Assembly: GCF_001298735.1 (NCBI RefSeq)
Contig: NZ_CYSP01000017.1
Span: 22,326 to 86,325, forward strand
DNA from: Propionispora sp. 2/2-37
GTDB taxonomy: Bacteria; Bacillota; Negativicutes; Propionisporales; Propionisporaceae
Length of the DNA stretch: 64,000 bases
Direction of reading: 5' to 3'
Part shown: positions 50,845 through 60,135 of the stretch, one piece after another
Numbering within the stretch: position 1 is the first letter of the stretch
Layout: each line of letters opens with the position of its first letter
Program-made: the position numbers and the translations under genes
Notes under the pieces: model-generated
Told to the model about the DNA's origin: nothing
What the model saw: the letters and a program-made list of their open reading frames with translations, nothing else
Databases searched by the model: none

Positions 50845-51861
50845 TTATTTTAGATCCTTAACTCCAGCTTCTAATATTTCCATTTGTAGTAATGTCTGTT
50901 CATCCGTAATGGTTTTACTTTTCCCATTTATGATAGCTTCATATAAATCATCATATACGCGTCCGTAATCACCCTTTACGGATTCCACTTTTTCTTCATG
51001 AATAATACCCTCTTCATCAATATAGGTAAGTACACCATAATGCTTTATCGTATCTACACCAAAATCTTTGTTATCGGGCATATAAAATAATTTTAAATGT
51101 TCTTCCTGACGATCCTTGGTTTCTTTTATAAAGCATCCTTTTTTTCCGTATACAACAAAGCTTGGCCTTTCTTTCAGCCTAAAGTAACTGGATTTCACAG
51201 ATACTTTTAATTTGCCATAATACAAATCCAAATCAAAATAATCATTCATTCTACCTTGGCCTAATAATTGTCTTACATCATAATTTATGTGATCCGGCCT
51301 CCCAAAATAGCTAATGACCTGATCTAATGTATGACAGCCGTGTCCATACAGATATGACGAGGTAGGCAGAAAGGAATGAACAGATTCCGGTACTTCGGGA
51401 CGGTAATAATCATAGTGCATTTCTACTTCCAGCAGTTCCCCTAGTTTCCCTTCCTCAATGACCTTTTGAACCGTTAAGAAGTCACTGTCAAAACGCCTGT
51501 TTTGATATGCTTGAACAAGCAATCCCTTTTCTCTTGCCAATTCAAATATTTCCCTTGCCTGTTTGGATGTTTCCATAAAAGGTTTTTCTACAAGGCAGTT
51601 CTTTTTATGTTCCAGTACTAGTTTTGCATATTCAAAATGACTGTCATGTCTTGTACAAACTACAATGAGCTGTATTTCCCGGTCATTTAATAATTCATCT
51701 AAGTCGGAAGTATAATTTACTCCTAAAATTCTTTTCCAGCTTTCATGCTTAGGATTTCTTTGAAAAATTGTTTTTACTTTTATCTGTTCTCTTTGCAGAA
51801 CGAATGGCAAATGATATCTGTTCGTACTTTTTCCATTTCCGATATATCCAATAGTAAGCAT
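50845..51861 (-). CDS. Gfo/Idh/MocA-family oxidoreductase
   Basis: 338 residues. A Rossmann domain (LTIGYIGNGKSTNRYHLPFV, LIVVCTRHDSHFEYAKLVLE) with the EKP motif in NCLVEKPFMETSKQA (about 91-105) is followed by the C-terminal alpha/beta domain (YLYGHGCHTLDQVISYFGRP, carrying the usual catalytic His in GHGCHTLD). Substrate is probably a sugar or inositol derivative. The dinucleotide loop GxGxxx is present as GYIGNGK. Single gene. Confidence 0.85.
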   Translation of the reverse strand: MLTIGYIGNGKSTNRYHLPFVLQREQIKVKTIFQRNPKHESWKRILGVNYTSDLDELLNDREIQLIVVCTRHDSHFEYAKLVLEHKKNCLVEKPFMETSKQAREIFELAREKGLLVQAYQNRRFDSDFLTVQKVIEEGKLGELLEVEMHYDYYRPEVPESVHSFLPTSSYLYGHGCHTLDQVISYFGRPDHINYDVRQLLGQGRMNDYFDLDLYYGKLKVSVKSSYFRLKERPSFVVYGKKGCFIKETKDRQEEHLKLFYMPDNKDFGVDTIKHYGVLTYIDEEGIIHEEKVESVKGDYGRVYDDLYEAIINGKSKTITDEQTLLQMEILEAGVKDLK

Positions 51862-51877
51862 AGCAACCTCCCTAAAA

Positions 51878-52012
51878 TTACTTCATCTCAATGCCTGCTT
51901 GAAATATAATACAGGCTTTTTTTCCAAATAGCCTTTTACTGTCTAGCCAAGCCTTTTTCTCGTCTATTTGTTCCAGTATTGCATGGTAATCTAGTAGAAT
52001 CACCTCCACCAT
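51878..52012 (-). other. Short open frame, possible gene fragment
   Basis: 44 codons: MVEVILLDYHAILEQIDEKK, then AWLDSKRLFGKKACIIF, ending QAGIEMK. The IDEKKAWLDSKRL pattern recalls the N-terminal helix of some Fic-family proteins, but nothing else supports this. A GGAGGTGATTC sequence lies inside its start rather than before it. Probably wreckage. Confidence 0.25.
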
Positions 52013-52118
52013 AATTCAACCCATCCTTTCACTGCACATTGAAGCTGCTAACGCATAAAATCGCTATGTATAATTTTACCATAAAATGTCCTTGCAGAAA
52101 CCGATCTGCACATTATGC

Positions 52119-52600
52119 TTATTTCGCCAACACGACTATTTTGTCTGAGCCACTGAATATGGAACCTTCAATAGACTGCACACCACAATATGTTTCCAGT
52201 AGATTTTTGAAACGCATCATCCATTCCGCCAGCCCGTTTCCACCGTCAAACGCATAAAGCACGCTGATGATTTCACGATCACCAGTCAGTATCATGGCGC
52301 GTCGACTGTCACTGCTGGGTTGCCGAATGCACCAATATCATCATACAGTGTTGGTAGATGCTCAATATTGATAGCGCCTTTGCCAATGCCTTCATAACTT
52401 GCGCCGTCCAGCGCACGATGCAGGGTGATATTTCCGGATAAACAGCTCACATCATACGAGCCAATAGAATAGCCGGAAGAGATCGAAACCAAATTGTTGG
52501 TCTCGACTATGTTGTTGATGTGATACAAGCCATTGCCCTTCACGATGCACCGTAGCATGGCTTCCGCCGCGTTCCTGTTAGTTCCTATAACTTTTGAGTC
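52119..52600 (-). pseudogene. B3/B4-domain protein remnant, frameshifted
   Basis: Minus-strand frame 1 reads DSKVIGTNRNAAEAMLRCIV, NNIVETNNLVSISSGYSIGS, GASYEGIGKGAINIEHLPTL and GAFGNP. One base later the next frame continues SSDSRRAMILTGDREIISVL, YAFDGGNGLAEWMMRFKNLL and a stop. This is the B3/B4 domain known from phenylalanyl-tRNA synthetase beta chains and stand-alone editing-like proteins, broken by a single frameshift at about 52308. Its 5' end is cut where a GGTGACGGTTCCTTGACC repeat (52610-52627) begins. Confidence 0.7.
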
Positions 52601-52639
52601 AGGTGCTCAGGTGACGGTTCCTTGACCCTTTCTGCCTGT

Positions 52640-53368
52640 TTACATTCTCGCCGCTACTCTGTGCCACAAGTGTTTCCCAAGGAAACTACCCTCTACACTT
52701 TCTTCCATGTCCAAAAACATTTTGTACGGGACAGAAAACGACAGCATGTCAGCTTCGACCATGGGACGCACCGTAATATCAGTCAAACCTACTACCGCTC
52801 TTGGATTTTCCTTCTGTGCCTCGGCGTAGGGAATAAGAAAAATTGACTGACACCCGGAACTAAAAGGTATCATAACATTTTCATTTCCTGGTCTATAATA
52901 GTTTGCAAGTACCGTAAGTGCCGATAGCTGATCGGTATTAACATAAAACACAATCAACTCCGGTAGTTCCTTAGTAGTATCAATTTGTGACAAAGGTTTA
53001 AAGATAACGTACTGATAGGGAATATCAGTTATTGGCAAACATTCAACATATTCTACTCCTAGCTCTGGGTTTTTTATATACCCTTCCCCTTCAAATTGAC
53101 CGCTTTTACCAACCGTCAAAAAGTATTCAATCCCGCCTGGATAATTAGGAAATTGACCAAATCCTAATCCTGCTTTACCGCCAGGACACCCTGTCGTTTT
53201 GCGTTCAAAAACGGCTGTTTTCCCCTTTGCTGCCGCGATAAATAACGGAATTGTACAGCTCCAATGCCCTTCTTTACTCTGAAGTGCCCCTTCAGGTTTT
53301 TCGTTGCTAAGCAAAACAGCTACTGGTTCATAACGCAACTTCAATTCTTTTACCAAACGACTTTCCAT
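52640..53368 (-). CDS. DUF169 protein
   Basis: 242 residues. YEPVAVLLSNEKPEG, CTIPLFIAAAKGKTAVFERK, TTGCPGGKAGLGFGQFPNYP and SSGCQSIFLIPY are typical of DUF169, an uncharacterised family frequent in anaerobes and methanogens. Conserved Cys residues (CPGG and GCQS) suggest a metal or thiol role. AAAGGGAGGTAAACAAT before the ATG. A MarR regulator lies directly upstream on the same strand with a palindrome between them. Confidence 0.82.
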   Translation of the reverse strand: MESRLVKELKLRYEPVAVLLSNEKPEGALQSKEGHWSCTIPLFIAAAKGKTAVFERKTTGCPGGKAGLGFGQFPNYPGGIEYFLTVGKSGQFEGEGYIKNPELGVEYVECLPITDIPYQYVIFKPLSQIDTTKELPELIVFYVNTDQLSALTVLANYYRPGNENVMIPFSSGCQSIFLIPYAEAQKENPRAVVGLTDITVRPMVEADMLSFSVPYKMFLDMEESVEGSFLGKHLWHRVAARM

Positions 53369-53413
53369 ATTGTTTACCTCCCTTTATTTATATTTTATAT
53401 ATCAAACATCATC

Positions 53414-53433
53414 TTAGTTGTCACGACAACTAA
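53414..53433. promoter_or_regulatory. Predicted MarR operator upstream of DUF169 gene
   Basis: TTAGTTGT (53414-53421), CACG, ACAACTAA (53426-53433): perfect eight-base arms. A weaker copy, TTGGTTGT-CTCG-AAAACTAT, lies at 53883-53902 before the MarR gene, consistent with one regulator binding both. Confidence 0.7.
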
Positions 53434-53440
53434 AAAACAA

Positions 53441-53866
53441 CTAGTTAATATTTTTATATATTTGATTTAACAATATTTTCATTTCTATGACTTTATGTTC
53501 TTCTATTCCTTCTGTCAATTCCTCTAGTAATTGTATGACTATAGGAATTAACTGTTCCCTTAAGGCCCAGCCGCGCTCAGTCAAAAATATTTGATAAGCC
53601 CTTTTATCCACCGGATGAGGTTTTCGGACAATCAACTCTTTCATTTGCAACTTTTCTAGGATGCGATTGGTATTTGGTTTATCTTTAAAGATACTTTCCG
53701 ACAACTCTTTAGGGGTAATACCATCTTGTTCCCATAAACGGTTAAGTACAGCCCATTGCTCTGGTGTAACGTTATATTCTTTGAAGCGTTGGGACAATTC
53801 ATTTTTAAGTTTTGTATTTGTCCTATTTAAAATAAAACCAAATGAATCATCTAATGTAAATTTCAT
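53441..53866 (-). CDS. MarR-family regulator
   Basis: 141 residues. FGFILNRTNTKLKNELSQRF, VTPEQWAVLNRLWEQDGITP, KELSESIFKDKPNTNRILEK and LIVRKPHPVDKRAYQIFLTE form the MarR winged helix. ATG 53866 has TGGAGATATAGAT upstream; a longer frame from 53950 lacks a site. It precedes the DUF169 gene by about 70 bases, with its likely operator between. Confidence 0.84.
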   Translation of the reverse strand: MKFTLDDSFGFILNRTNTKLKNELSQRFKEYNVTPEQWAVLNRLWEQDGITPKELSESIFKDKPNTNRILEKLQMKELIVRKPHPVDKRAYQIFLTERGWALREQLIPIVIQLLEELTEGIEEHKVIEMKILLNQIYKNIN

Positions 53867-53944
53867 ATCTATATCTCCATTTTTGGTTGTCTCGAAAACT
53901 ATGTTATACTCACATTGTAATGATTCGTCAATATTCAATTGCAG

Positions 53945-53962
53945 TGTCAAGGGGACGGGGTT
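53945..53962. repeat. REP-like arm, GGGGACGG family
   Basis: TGTCAAGGGGACGGGGTT, identical to 35081-35098. Confidence 0.7.
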
Positions 53963-54096
53963 GGCTGCGCTACAACCTGAGTATCGTAGGAATCAGCTTT
54001 CACAACCGCTACTTTCTGCATAACGCACCTCCCTTCAATAAAACTTTTCTATTCGTCCAAGTGAGCAAGCAATTCTGTCATTGACCGCTCGAAAAC

Positions 54097-55056
54097 TTAT
54101 TGTCTCAGGTAAGCAAGTGCTTTATCACGCAGACTGGGTAGTTCAATATATAAGTTTTTACCCGGACACAATGTTGTATTAAAATCACGATGTCCACGTA
54201 AGCCGTTATCATCCGGGGAAATATGATAGATGTGGCTCAAAGCCGCCACCAGCATAGCTGTTCTGTCAAGCTGCACATCCGTGGGCGTAGCTTCTTCAAA
54301 GTTACCATCCAGTACAATACCAATAGAAGATTGATTGTAGTTATATGTATGGGCGCCTACCGTATCTCTTGGCCGGCCCCGTTCAATCATGCCATTTTGG
54401 TGAATCACATAGTGATAGCCAATACCCGACCAGCCGTTTTTCAAATGCAAACGATGAATTTCCGCTGCCGATTCCTCGGCCGCGCCCATTCCAACGTGAT
54501 GAATAACAATCAAATCAGTGGATTCCCGGGTTGCAAGGGGGCCAAACGCCAAATTAGTTTCTTGAATTTCCAAATCTCTTTCTTTAACTGCTGTCGAACT
54601 ACTAAAGCTTCCCACGTCAATCCGCAACCAGCTCATGCCGGCACGAAGTACAGACGGGATCAGTGCGTACCGCATTTCCGGCATTTCCTTTTTGTTCTTT
54701 ACAATAAGGCGAACAGAGCAATCTTGCTGGTTGACCGCCTTCACTTCAACCCGTTTAATGTATGGATTGACATAATTTATTGGCCCGCCCAAATCACCAG
54801 GTCGGCAGTTTTTTATTAAAAACAGAAATTCAGCGGGGGCTGCACTTGGGATAATCTCAGGAACACTTGAAATCAGCAATTCAAACCGGAAATAATTCTG
54901 ATTGGTATCGGTGAGATTTTCTAAACCACTTCGGACATTCAGAAGCTTGGCCGGTTGTTCCTTGGCTATTGCCTTATATACCTCTAGAACGTTTTGTCCT
55001 AACCAGATCGCGGAACAAGCGCCAAGGGTGCTTTGTAAGAATTTTCTCCGATTCAT
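54097..55056 (-). CDS. Tat-exported N-acetylmuramoyl-L-alanine amidase (amidase_2)
   Basis: 319 residues. The N-terminus MNRRKFLQSTLGACSAIWLG has a twin-arginine export motif (RRKFLQ). A beta-rich middle domain precedes an amidase_2/PGRP domain: LIVIHHVGMGAAEESAAEIH (first zinc His), GIGYHYVIHQNGMIERGRPR, HTYNYNQSSIGIVLDGNFEE, GHRDFNTTLCPG (second zinc His and Cys). It cleaves the lactyl-peptide bond of peptidoglycan in the periplasm. ATG 55056 gives the RR motif at residues 3-4; a frame starting five codons earlier also exists. Tat export suggests folding or metal loading before export. Confidence 0.85.
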   Translation of the reverse strand: MNRRKFLQSTLGACSAIWLGQNVLEVYKAIAKEQPAKLLNVRSGLENLTDTNQNYFRFELLISSVPEIIPSAAPAEFLFLIKNCRPGDLGGPINYVNPYIKRVEVKAVNQQDCSVRLIVKNKKEMPEMRYALIPSVLRAGMSWLRIDVGSFSSSTAVKERDLEIQETNLAFGPLATRESTDLIVIHHVGMGAAEESAAEIHRLHLKNGWSGIGYHYVIHQNGMIERGRPRDTVGAHTYNYNQSSIGIVLDGNFEEATPTDVQLDRTAMLVAALSHIYHISPDDNGLRGHRDFNTTLCPGKNLYIELPSLRDKALAYLRQ

Positions 55057-55210
55057 GTAATAAACCACCATATCTATTGTTTGCTACATTGTACTTCGAT
55101 CTGATTTCCCGTATCCCTGCCCCCGTACATTACAAATTGAGGTAAGGCAAGATAAAAAATAACTTCTGGCAACTCATCGTTTTTCAACTTTTCCTGCCGT
55201 AAAAAGATGG

Positions 55211-55240
55211 CGGGACGGTTCAAGGCTCACGGACGATTCT
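55211..55240. repeat. GGGACGGTTC-type repeat
   Basis: CGGGACGGTTCAAGG followed by CTCACGGACGATTCT, a degenerate member of the dispersed family, in the gap between the PhzF and amidase genes. Confidence 0.5.
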
Positions 55241-55260
55241 ATCGAATCAGATAATGATTA

Positions 55261-56172
55261 TTAATCATTTAATGATAATTCGGATTTAAATATTATTACA
55301 GCGTTCCCAGAAATTTTGACTTCAACAGGCTCTTTATCTTTTATTTTTACCTCAACTTCGATAATACCCGGTCGGTTTATAGCCTCACCTTGTTTGGCCT
55401 TAAATCTGAACAAAGAATTATTATGCTTAACATGGTTATGATGAACAAGATATGCGCCTAAAGGACCATTTGCATTACCAGTAACAGGATCTTCATTAAT
55501 ACCTATTGCAGGGGCAAACATTCTGCCATGTACCAAAATGTCACTATCATGCAAATTAATAGTAAAAACATAATATCCATTGCAGCGAATCATCTCACTT
55601 AACTTAGTAAGTGCCGTATAGTCTGGCTTCAATGCATTTAGAGTTTCCATACTTTTTATACCAATCATAATCTTAGAGTGGCCTGTTGAAATCACCTGGA
55701 CTTGATAGTTTTCAAGCAAATCACTATTTCCTATATTAAGAGCAGATAAAAGTTCTTTTTTATTTTCTCCATCAATTATTGGGCCAAACTCAATTTCCCC
55801 TTGTGTCATAACAATTCTGTAGTCTTCATTTTCCTTTATTATATCAACAGGTAAAATTCCAGCACCCGTTTTTTGATAAACTCTTGAAGTGCCAAGCCTA
55901 TTTTCGATAGCACGGGCATAATGAGCAGCAATGGTAGCATGCCCACAGATTGGCACTTCATTTGTTGGTGTAAAAAAACGGATATGAGCATCATACTCAT
56001 TACTTTTTGAAGAAAAAATAAAAGCGGTCTCAGAGTTGTTAAGCTCCCTAGCTATTTTCTGCATTTCATAATCAGTTAATCCATCTGCATTCGTTACTAC
56101 TCCCGCAGGATTTCCTGTAAATTTTTCCTTTGTAAATGAATCAATTTGATATAAATTATATTTTCTTGTCAT
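55261..56172 (-). CDS. PhzF-family epimerase-like protein
   Basis: 303 residues. YQIDSFTKEKFTGNPAGVVT, the catalytic Glu in ARELNNSETAFIF, RFFTPTNEVPICGHATIAAH and EDPVTGNANGPLGAYL near the end show the duplicated diaminopimelate-epimerase-like fold of PhzF. Substrate unknown; the phenazine pathway is absent. AAGGGGGAAGTT before the ATG. Single gene. Confidence 0.87.
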   Translation of the reverse strand: MTRKYNLYQIDSFTKEKFTGNPAGVVTNADGLTDYEMQKIARELNNSETAFIFSSKSNEYDAHIRFFTPTNEVPICGHATIAAHYARAIENRLGTSRVYQKTGAGILPVDIIKENEDYRIVMTQGEIEFGPIIDGENKKELLSALNIGNSDLLENYQVQVISTGHSKIMIGIKSMETLNALKPDYTALTKLSEMIRCNGYYVFTINLHDSDILVHGRMFAPAIGINEDPVTGNANGPLGAYLVHHNHVKHNNSLFRFKAKQGEAINRPGIIEVEVKIKDKEPVEVKISGNAVIIFKSELSLND

Positions 56173-56485
56173 AACTTCCCCCTTAAAAATTTAGATTACC
56201 TAGTCTACGGTAATTAATACTCTATAATGATTATAGTCTTATCGGAATACACATACTAGTACGCACTTTTTAATCAGATACTTATTGTTCAGAAAGAAGG
56301 ATACTAATGGCAGCTTTTGTCCATGAACTTATCTCGTGCAGCTTGCTCCCACCAGCATAATGCATAATCTTACGACGTCCCCATCATTCATGCTGATTTT
56401 CCTTGAATTTCAAAATCTGTCTGTACTTGATGCAAACGTATCCATTTCATCTAGCAGATACTCTCATTTTTCAAATGTGGTACAA
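56173..56485. other. Gap upstream of PhzF gene
   Basis: No supported gene. It contains the PhzF promoter region and low-complexity sequence only. Confidence 0.5.
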
Positions 56486-56512
56486 AAAAAGAGCCGGAAT
56501 TTATCGGCTCTT
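56483..56512 (-). terminator. Terminator for minus-strand small gene
   Basis: AAGAGCCG (56489-56496) and CGGCTCTT (56505-56512); on the minus strand the stem is followed by TTTTTTT. It lies about 150 bases after the 61-residue gene. A second hairpin, AACCCGC (56645-56651) with GCGGGTT (56672-56678), overlaps that gene's end. Confidence 0.65.
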
Positions 56513-56659
56513 CAATCTAGTGAAAAAGTCTGATGGACGGACATGATAGCCCACCAGACATTATAATTCTGCAAGGTATTTTGCGATACGAATCATTTGG
56601 CTGGTAAAGTAGTTTTCGTTATCTTCCGTATCTCAATATGTAATAACCCGCCTCATTTC

Positions 56660-56845
56660 TTACGGTTTGAAGCGGGTTTTCCTGTCTGCCTCACCGCCCT
56701 CCAGATGCGTTTCGGTGTATTTAACGGGGTTTTCAACTTGTCCGGATCGTTTCAATTCTTGGTACAATTTTTGCCGTTTATCATCGGGTAGTTTTGAGAC
56801 GCTTTGGTTAGCTTCTGACCATTCTTCGCTATGCCTCTTAGTCAT
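56660..56845 (-). CDS. Small hydrophilic protein, unknown
   Basis: 61 residues: MTKRHSEEWSEANQSVSKLP, DDKRQKLYQELKRSGQVENP and ETHLEGGEADRKTRFKP. Highly charged, no membrane segment. AAGGAGGTGCTAC before ATG 56845 is a near-perfect ribosome site, so I call it a gene. Such small charged proteins can be spore- or stress-associated, but there is no direct evidence. Confidence 0.6.
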   Translation of the reverse strand: MTKRHSEEWSEANQSVSKLPDDKRQKLYQELKRSGQVENPVKYTETHLEGGEADRKTRFKP

Positions 56846-57097
56846 GTAGCACCTCCTTCTCTAGTACTACCTTTATTATGTCCCAAAGATATACTTACCA
56901 GCCGGCGAAATGACTATAAAATCTTATTTATTTTATAATGCGATCAACAGGAGTTGATTCTTAGTTGTTGAATTGTGTTACTAGCTTTAATGCTTTTTCT
57001 AGTAAAGAACCGGTTGCATCAACCTATTTATTTTATACAAAAGGGAATAATAAGAAGGTTCCTTCCAGCAAATCTGACTATAAGTAGAGGAAACAAT

Positions 57098-58522
57098 ATG
57101 CCGAACAAATTGCAGTCGTTCGTATTTTACCGTTGGCTGGTTTTTGCTGTTACCGCTGTGGGGACATTTATGGCAACGCTTGACTCCAGCATAGTTAATG
57201 TTGCGTTACCGCAAATTTCTACAAACCTTAATTCCAGCCTGACACTCGTACAGTGGGTCGTATCTGCATATTTATTAACCATATCGTGTTTATTGCCATT
57301 ATTCGGCAGGTTGGGAGATATACTCGGCCGCCGTAATGTTTACACTGCCGGATTCTTGATTTTTACAGTAGGTTCTGTCCTCTGCGGAATGTCGGGACAC
57401 ATTGCTTTCCTCATCGGTTCGAGAATTATCCAGGCGATTGGCTCAGCCATGCTAATGTCCAATGCTCCGGCTATTGTATCCGCAACCTTTCCTGGTTCTG
57501 ACAGAGGGCGGGCGCTTGGACTTGTGGGTATGATTGTGGCCCTGGGGTCTATGACAGGACCGAGCGTTGGCGGAGTGCTGGTTGATGCTTTTGGTTGGGA
57601 GTCGATTTTTTATGTAAATCTCCCTATCGGTGTCATTGGCTTTCTTGCCGGACAAATTATTTTGCCGCAAGAAAAACGCTATACAAAAGAACCCTTCGAC
57701 TATGCCGGAGCAATATTATTTGCGCTAGGCATGACTTGTTTCCTTATGGCGGTAATCCATGGTGAAGAGTGGGGCTGGTTATCTACTATCGTTATTGGTT
57801 TATTGTGTGTATCCATTATTGTTTTTTGGGCTTTTATTATTCATGAAAAACGTGTGCAGTTTCCCATGATTGACTTAAGCTTATTTAAAATCTGGGCTTT
57901 TTGGTCCGGCAACATAACAGGGCTGCTATCCTTTATGGCCGTGTTTTCCAATACGATGTTGCTGCCTTTCTATCTAAACGACGTATTGCATCTTAGTCCT
58001 TGGCAAATTGGAATGCTGATGACCCCTTTTCCTATTCTGCTGGCCCTTACCGCCCCTATCAGCGGCTATCTTTCTGAACGGATTAATCCGGCCTTTTTAA
58101 GTACAGCCGGTCTAACCACAACAACATTGGGACTTATCTGGCTGGCAACACTGAATGCCACTCCATCAATTTGGAGAATTGCTGTAGGGCAAGCCATCTT
58201 GGGGCTAGGCAACGGCCTGTTCCAATCCCCCAATAATAACAGTGTAATGAGTGCAGTACCACCGGCGAAATTGGGTATTGCCGGCGGAATTAATTCGTTG
58301 GTGCGAAATATCGGCCAGGTGTGTGGCATAGCCATAGCGATTTCCATCTTCGAAAATAGACAGGCAGCTGCTTTGTCCGGACTGCTGACGCCAAATGTAA
58401 ATCAGCAAATTGCCGCTTTTTTGCACGGCTATCACACCGCACTTATTGTCGGGGCGGCTTTTGCGTCTACCGGCGCTGTCTTATCATTTATCAGGCGTAC
58501 CCGGCTTCATAGTAAAGCTTGA
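57098..58522 (+). CDS. MFS drug-type exporter, DHA2 (EmrB/QacA) family
   Basis: 474 residues, about 14 membrane helices. The DHA2 motif D1 appears as GTFMATLDSSIVNVALPQIS, motif A as LFGRLGDILGRRNVY and motif C as GMIVALGSMTGPSVGGVLVD. These pump drugs or metabolites out with protons. ATG 57098 has AGAGGAAACAAT before it; a frame 41 codons longer is unlikely. No TetR or MarR regulator adjoins it. Confidence 0.88.
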   Translation: MPNKLQSFVFYRWLVFAVTAVGTFMATLDSSIVNVALPQISTNLNSSLTLVQWVVSAYLLTISCLLPLFGRLGDILGRRNVYTAGFLIFTVGSVLCGMSGHIAFLIGSRIIQAIGSAMLMSNAPAIVSATFPGSDRGRALGLVGMIVALGSMTGPSVGGVLVDAFGWESIFYVNLPIGVIGFLAGQIILPQEKRYTKEPFDYAGAILFALGMTCFLMAVIHGEEWGWLSTIVIGLLCVSIIVFWAFIIHEKRVQFPMIDLSLFKIWAFWSGNITGLLSFMAVFSNTMLLPFYLNDVLHLSPWQIGMLMTPFPILLALTAPISGYLSERINPAFLSTAGLTTTTLGLIWLATLNATPSIWRIAVGQAILGLGNGLFQSPNNNSVMSAVPPAKLGIAGGINSLVRNIGQVCGIAIAISIFENRQAAALSGLLTPNVNQQIAAFLHGYHTALIVGAAFASTGAVLSFIRRTRLHSKA

Positions 58523-58659
58523 ATCAACTTTTACTCAACAAAGTTCCCCCAACGAACAGACCTCTGCCCATCTTCTGACAAAGGTTTTATCCCCTTACTT
58601 TGCAAAGCACCCATCTTTTGTAAGCGTTAAAGTTCCTCTTCTCTAACCGAGATGACAAT

Positions 58660-60084
58660 TTATTGATTATTGAGCATTTCAACTACTTCGCGCAAAGTCA
58701 TAATTCCACCCACATTACCTGGGAAAATGATATAGGGCATATTGGCGAATTTTGCTTCTTGGCCAGTTAACCAAACTGGAACTCCAGGTTTTACCTGTCC
58801 CATTACCCTCGCCTTTTTCACATTCAATCCCTTTGTTCCCACATCACTAGAGGTAATACCACCTTTTGCAATCAAAAAACTCGGTTGAACGCTTAATCGC
58901 TGTACGATAGCTGTGAGCGCTGCGGATATTTTAACAGAAAGACGCAGCGACTCCTCTTCCGTACCAGCATCCAATCGCTTGCGCCCAGTAAAAATGGTCA
59001 CCGTTTCACCACGCTTAAGGTACTTCTCGGTTTCAACAATAATGCTCTGTATCGCTGTCTCTAGCTGTTCAGGTTCAACCACCAGCCCTTGATTGAATTC
59101 GAAGAATCTGATATCAGTACATTTCTGCAATTCAGCTAACTGATGAGTCGTTTTTTCCACATGAGAACCAACGATGATTAATCCACCATTCTTGTTGCCT
59201 TTTGCTACTAAATCCGCTTTGTTAAGCAACTCTTGATCATTTAACCCGCCAATGACTTTAGTAAAAGCTGCCGCCGTCCGAAACATAAAGTTTTTCCCCT
59301 GCGCAATAACTTGCAACAAAGCAATTGTAAAAATCTTAACATCCACGTAGTCTACGGCGTTGACAATAACTTTGTTAAATTCTTTGACTGCCAAAAGCTG
59401 CCTACTTATCTCTGGAATTTTAAGATTGCGAAGATCTTCCAACGTTATATAAGTCGTGTCTGCCGCCTTATAGCTTCCTTCGGTCTTTTCTTCAATATAT
59501 TCCCCCAGCTCTGATGCTGCAAAGGAAAATGTTTTATCCTTAGCAAATTCTGTCTCACCAACCGGCACCAAGGTCTGACTTTCCTGCACATAATGTACGT
59601 TGTCAATAGTGAAACGCCCCCCTTCTTTAAAAAAGGGAATCAGCACTTCGCCATCAAATCTTATAGCAGAAGCCGCCTCTAACGTTTCTTTTAAAATTTG
59701 TGTTTCAAGCGGATAATGCCCGCGTAGCGTTGAGTCGCCACGGCTAATAATAATAAAATTTTTACCGCATTTCTTTGACTCCGCCACAATATTTTCAGCA
59801 ATCTCTTTATGGACCATTCTTGTTTGCTCAACTGTAAGGGCACGCGAATTGGTCAAAATAAAAAACATCGGCTGTTCTTCAGCAAAACCAGCGGCAATAC
59901 TTTCCGTTGACCAATCAGTATACACAGAAATATCATGTACCGTTTGGATACCTGTAGGATCATCGTCTAAAACAATAATTTTTTTATTTAAATTACTCAG
60001 TGCTTCTTCCAGCTCTGTATCGACGATTCCAACATCAATTTCCTTAATCTTAGAAAAAACTGATTTTTTTGCTAATTTTTTCAT
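58660..60084 (-). CDS. Four-carbon acid sugar kinase (DUF1537/OtnK family)
   Basis: 474 residues. The N-terminal substrate domain has VLDDDPTGIQTVHDISVYTD (about 38-57), FFILTNSRAL and ISRGDSTLRGHYPLE. The C-terminal nucleotide domain has FLIAKGGITSSDVGTKGLNV and PYIIFPGNVGGIMTL. The family phosphorylates D-threonate, D-erythronate and related acids. It is last in a five-gene operon 52 bases after the MFS importer. Confidence 0.87.
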   Translation of the reverse strand: MKKLAKKSVFSKIKEIDVGIVDTELEEALSNLNKKIIVLDDDPTGIQTVHDISVYTDWSTESIAAGFAEEQPMFFILTNSRALTVEQTRMVHKEIAENIVAESKKCGKNFIIISRGDSTLRGHYPLETQILKETLEAASAIRFDGEVLIPFFKEGGRFTIDNVHYVQESQTLVPVGETEFAKDKTFSFAASELGEYIEEKTEGSYKAADTTYITLEDLRNLKIPEISRQLLAVKEFNKVIVNAVDYVDVKIFTIALLQVIAQGKNFMFRTAAAFTKVIGGLNDQELLNKADLVAKGNKNGGLIIVGSHVEKTTHQLAELQKCTDIRFFEFNQGLVVEPEQLETAIQSIIVETEKYLKRGETVTIFTGRKRLDAGTEEESLRLSVKISAALTAIVQRLSVQPSFLIAKGGITSSDVGTKGLNVKKARVMGQVKPGVPVWLTGQEAKFANMPYIIFPGNVGGIMTLREVVEMLNNQ

Positions 60085-60135
60085 GATAACCTCTTCTTTA
60101 AATTTTAGTCAAGGCTAAAAAGATTATTTCTCCTG

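Noticed and set aside
51878..52012. Fic-family gene
   Set aside because: Only 44 codons with a weak N-terminal resemblance; no HPFxxGNG motif. Kept as a possible fragment only.
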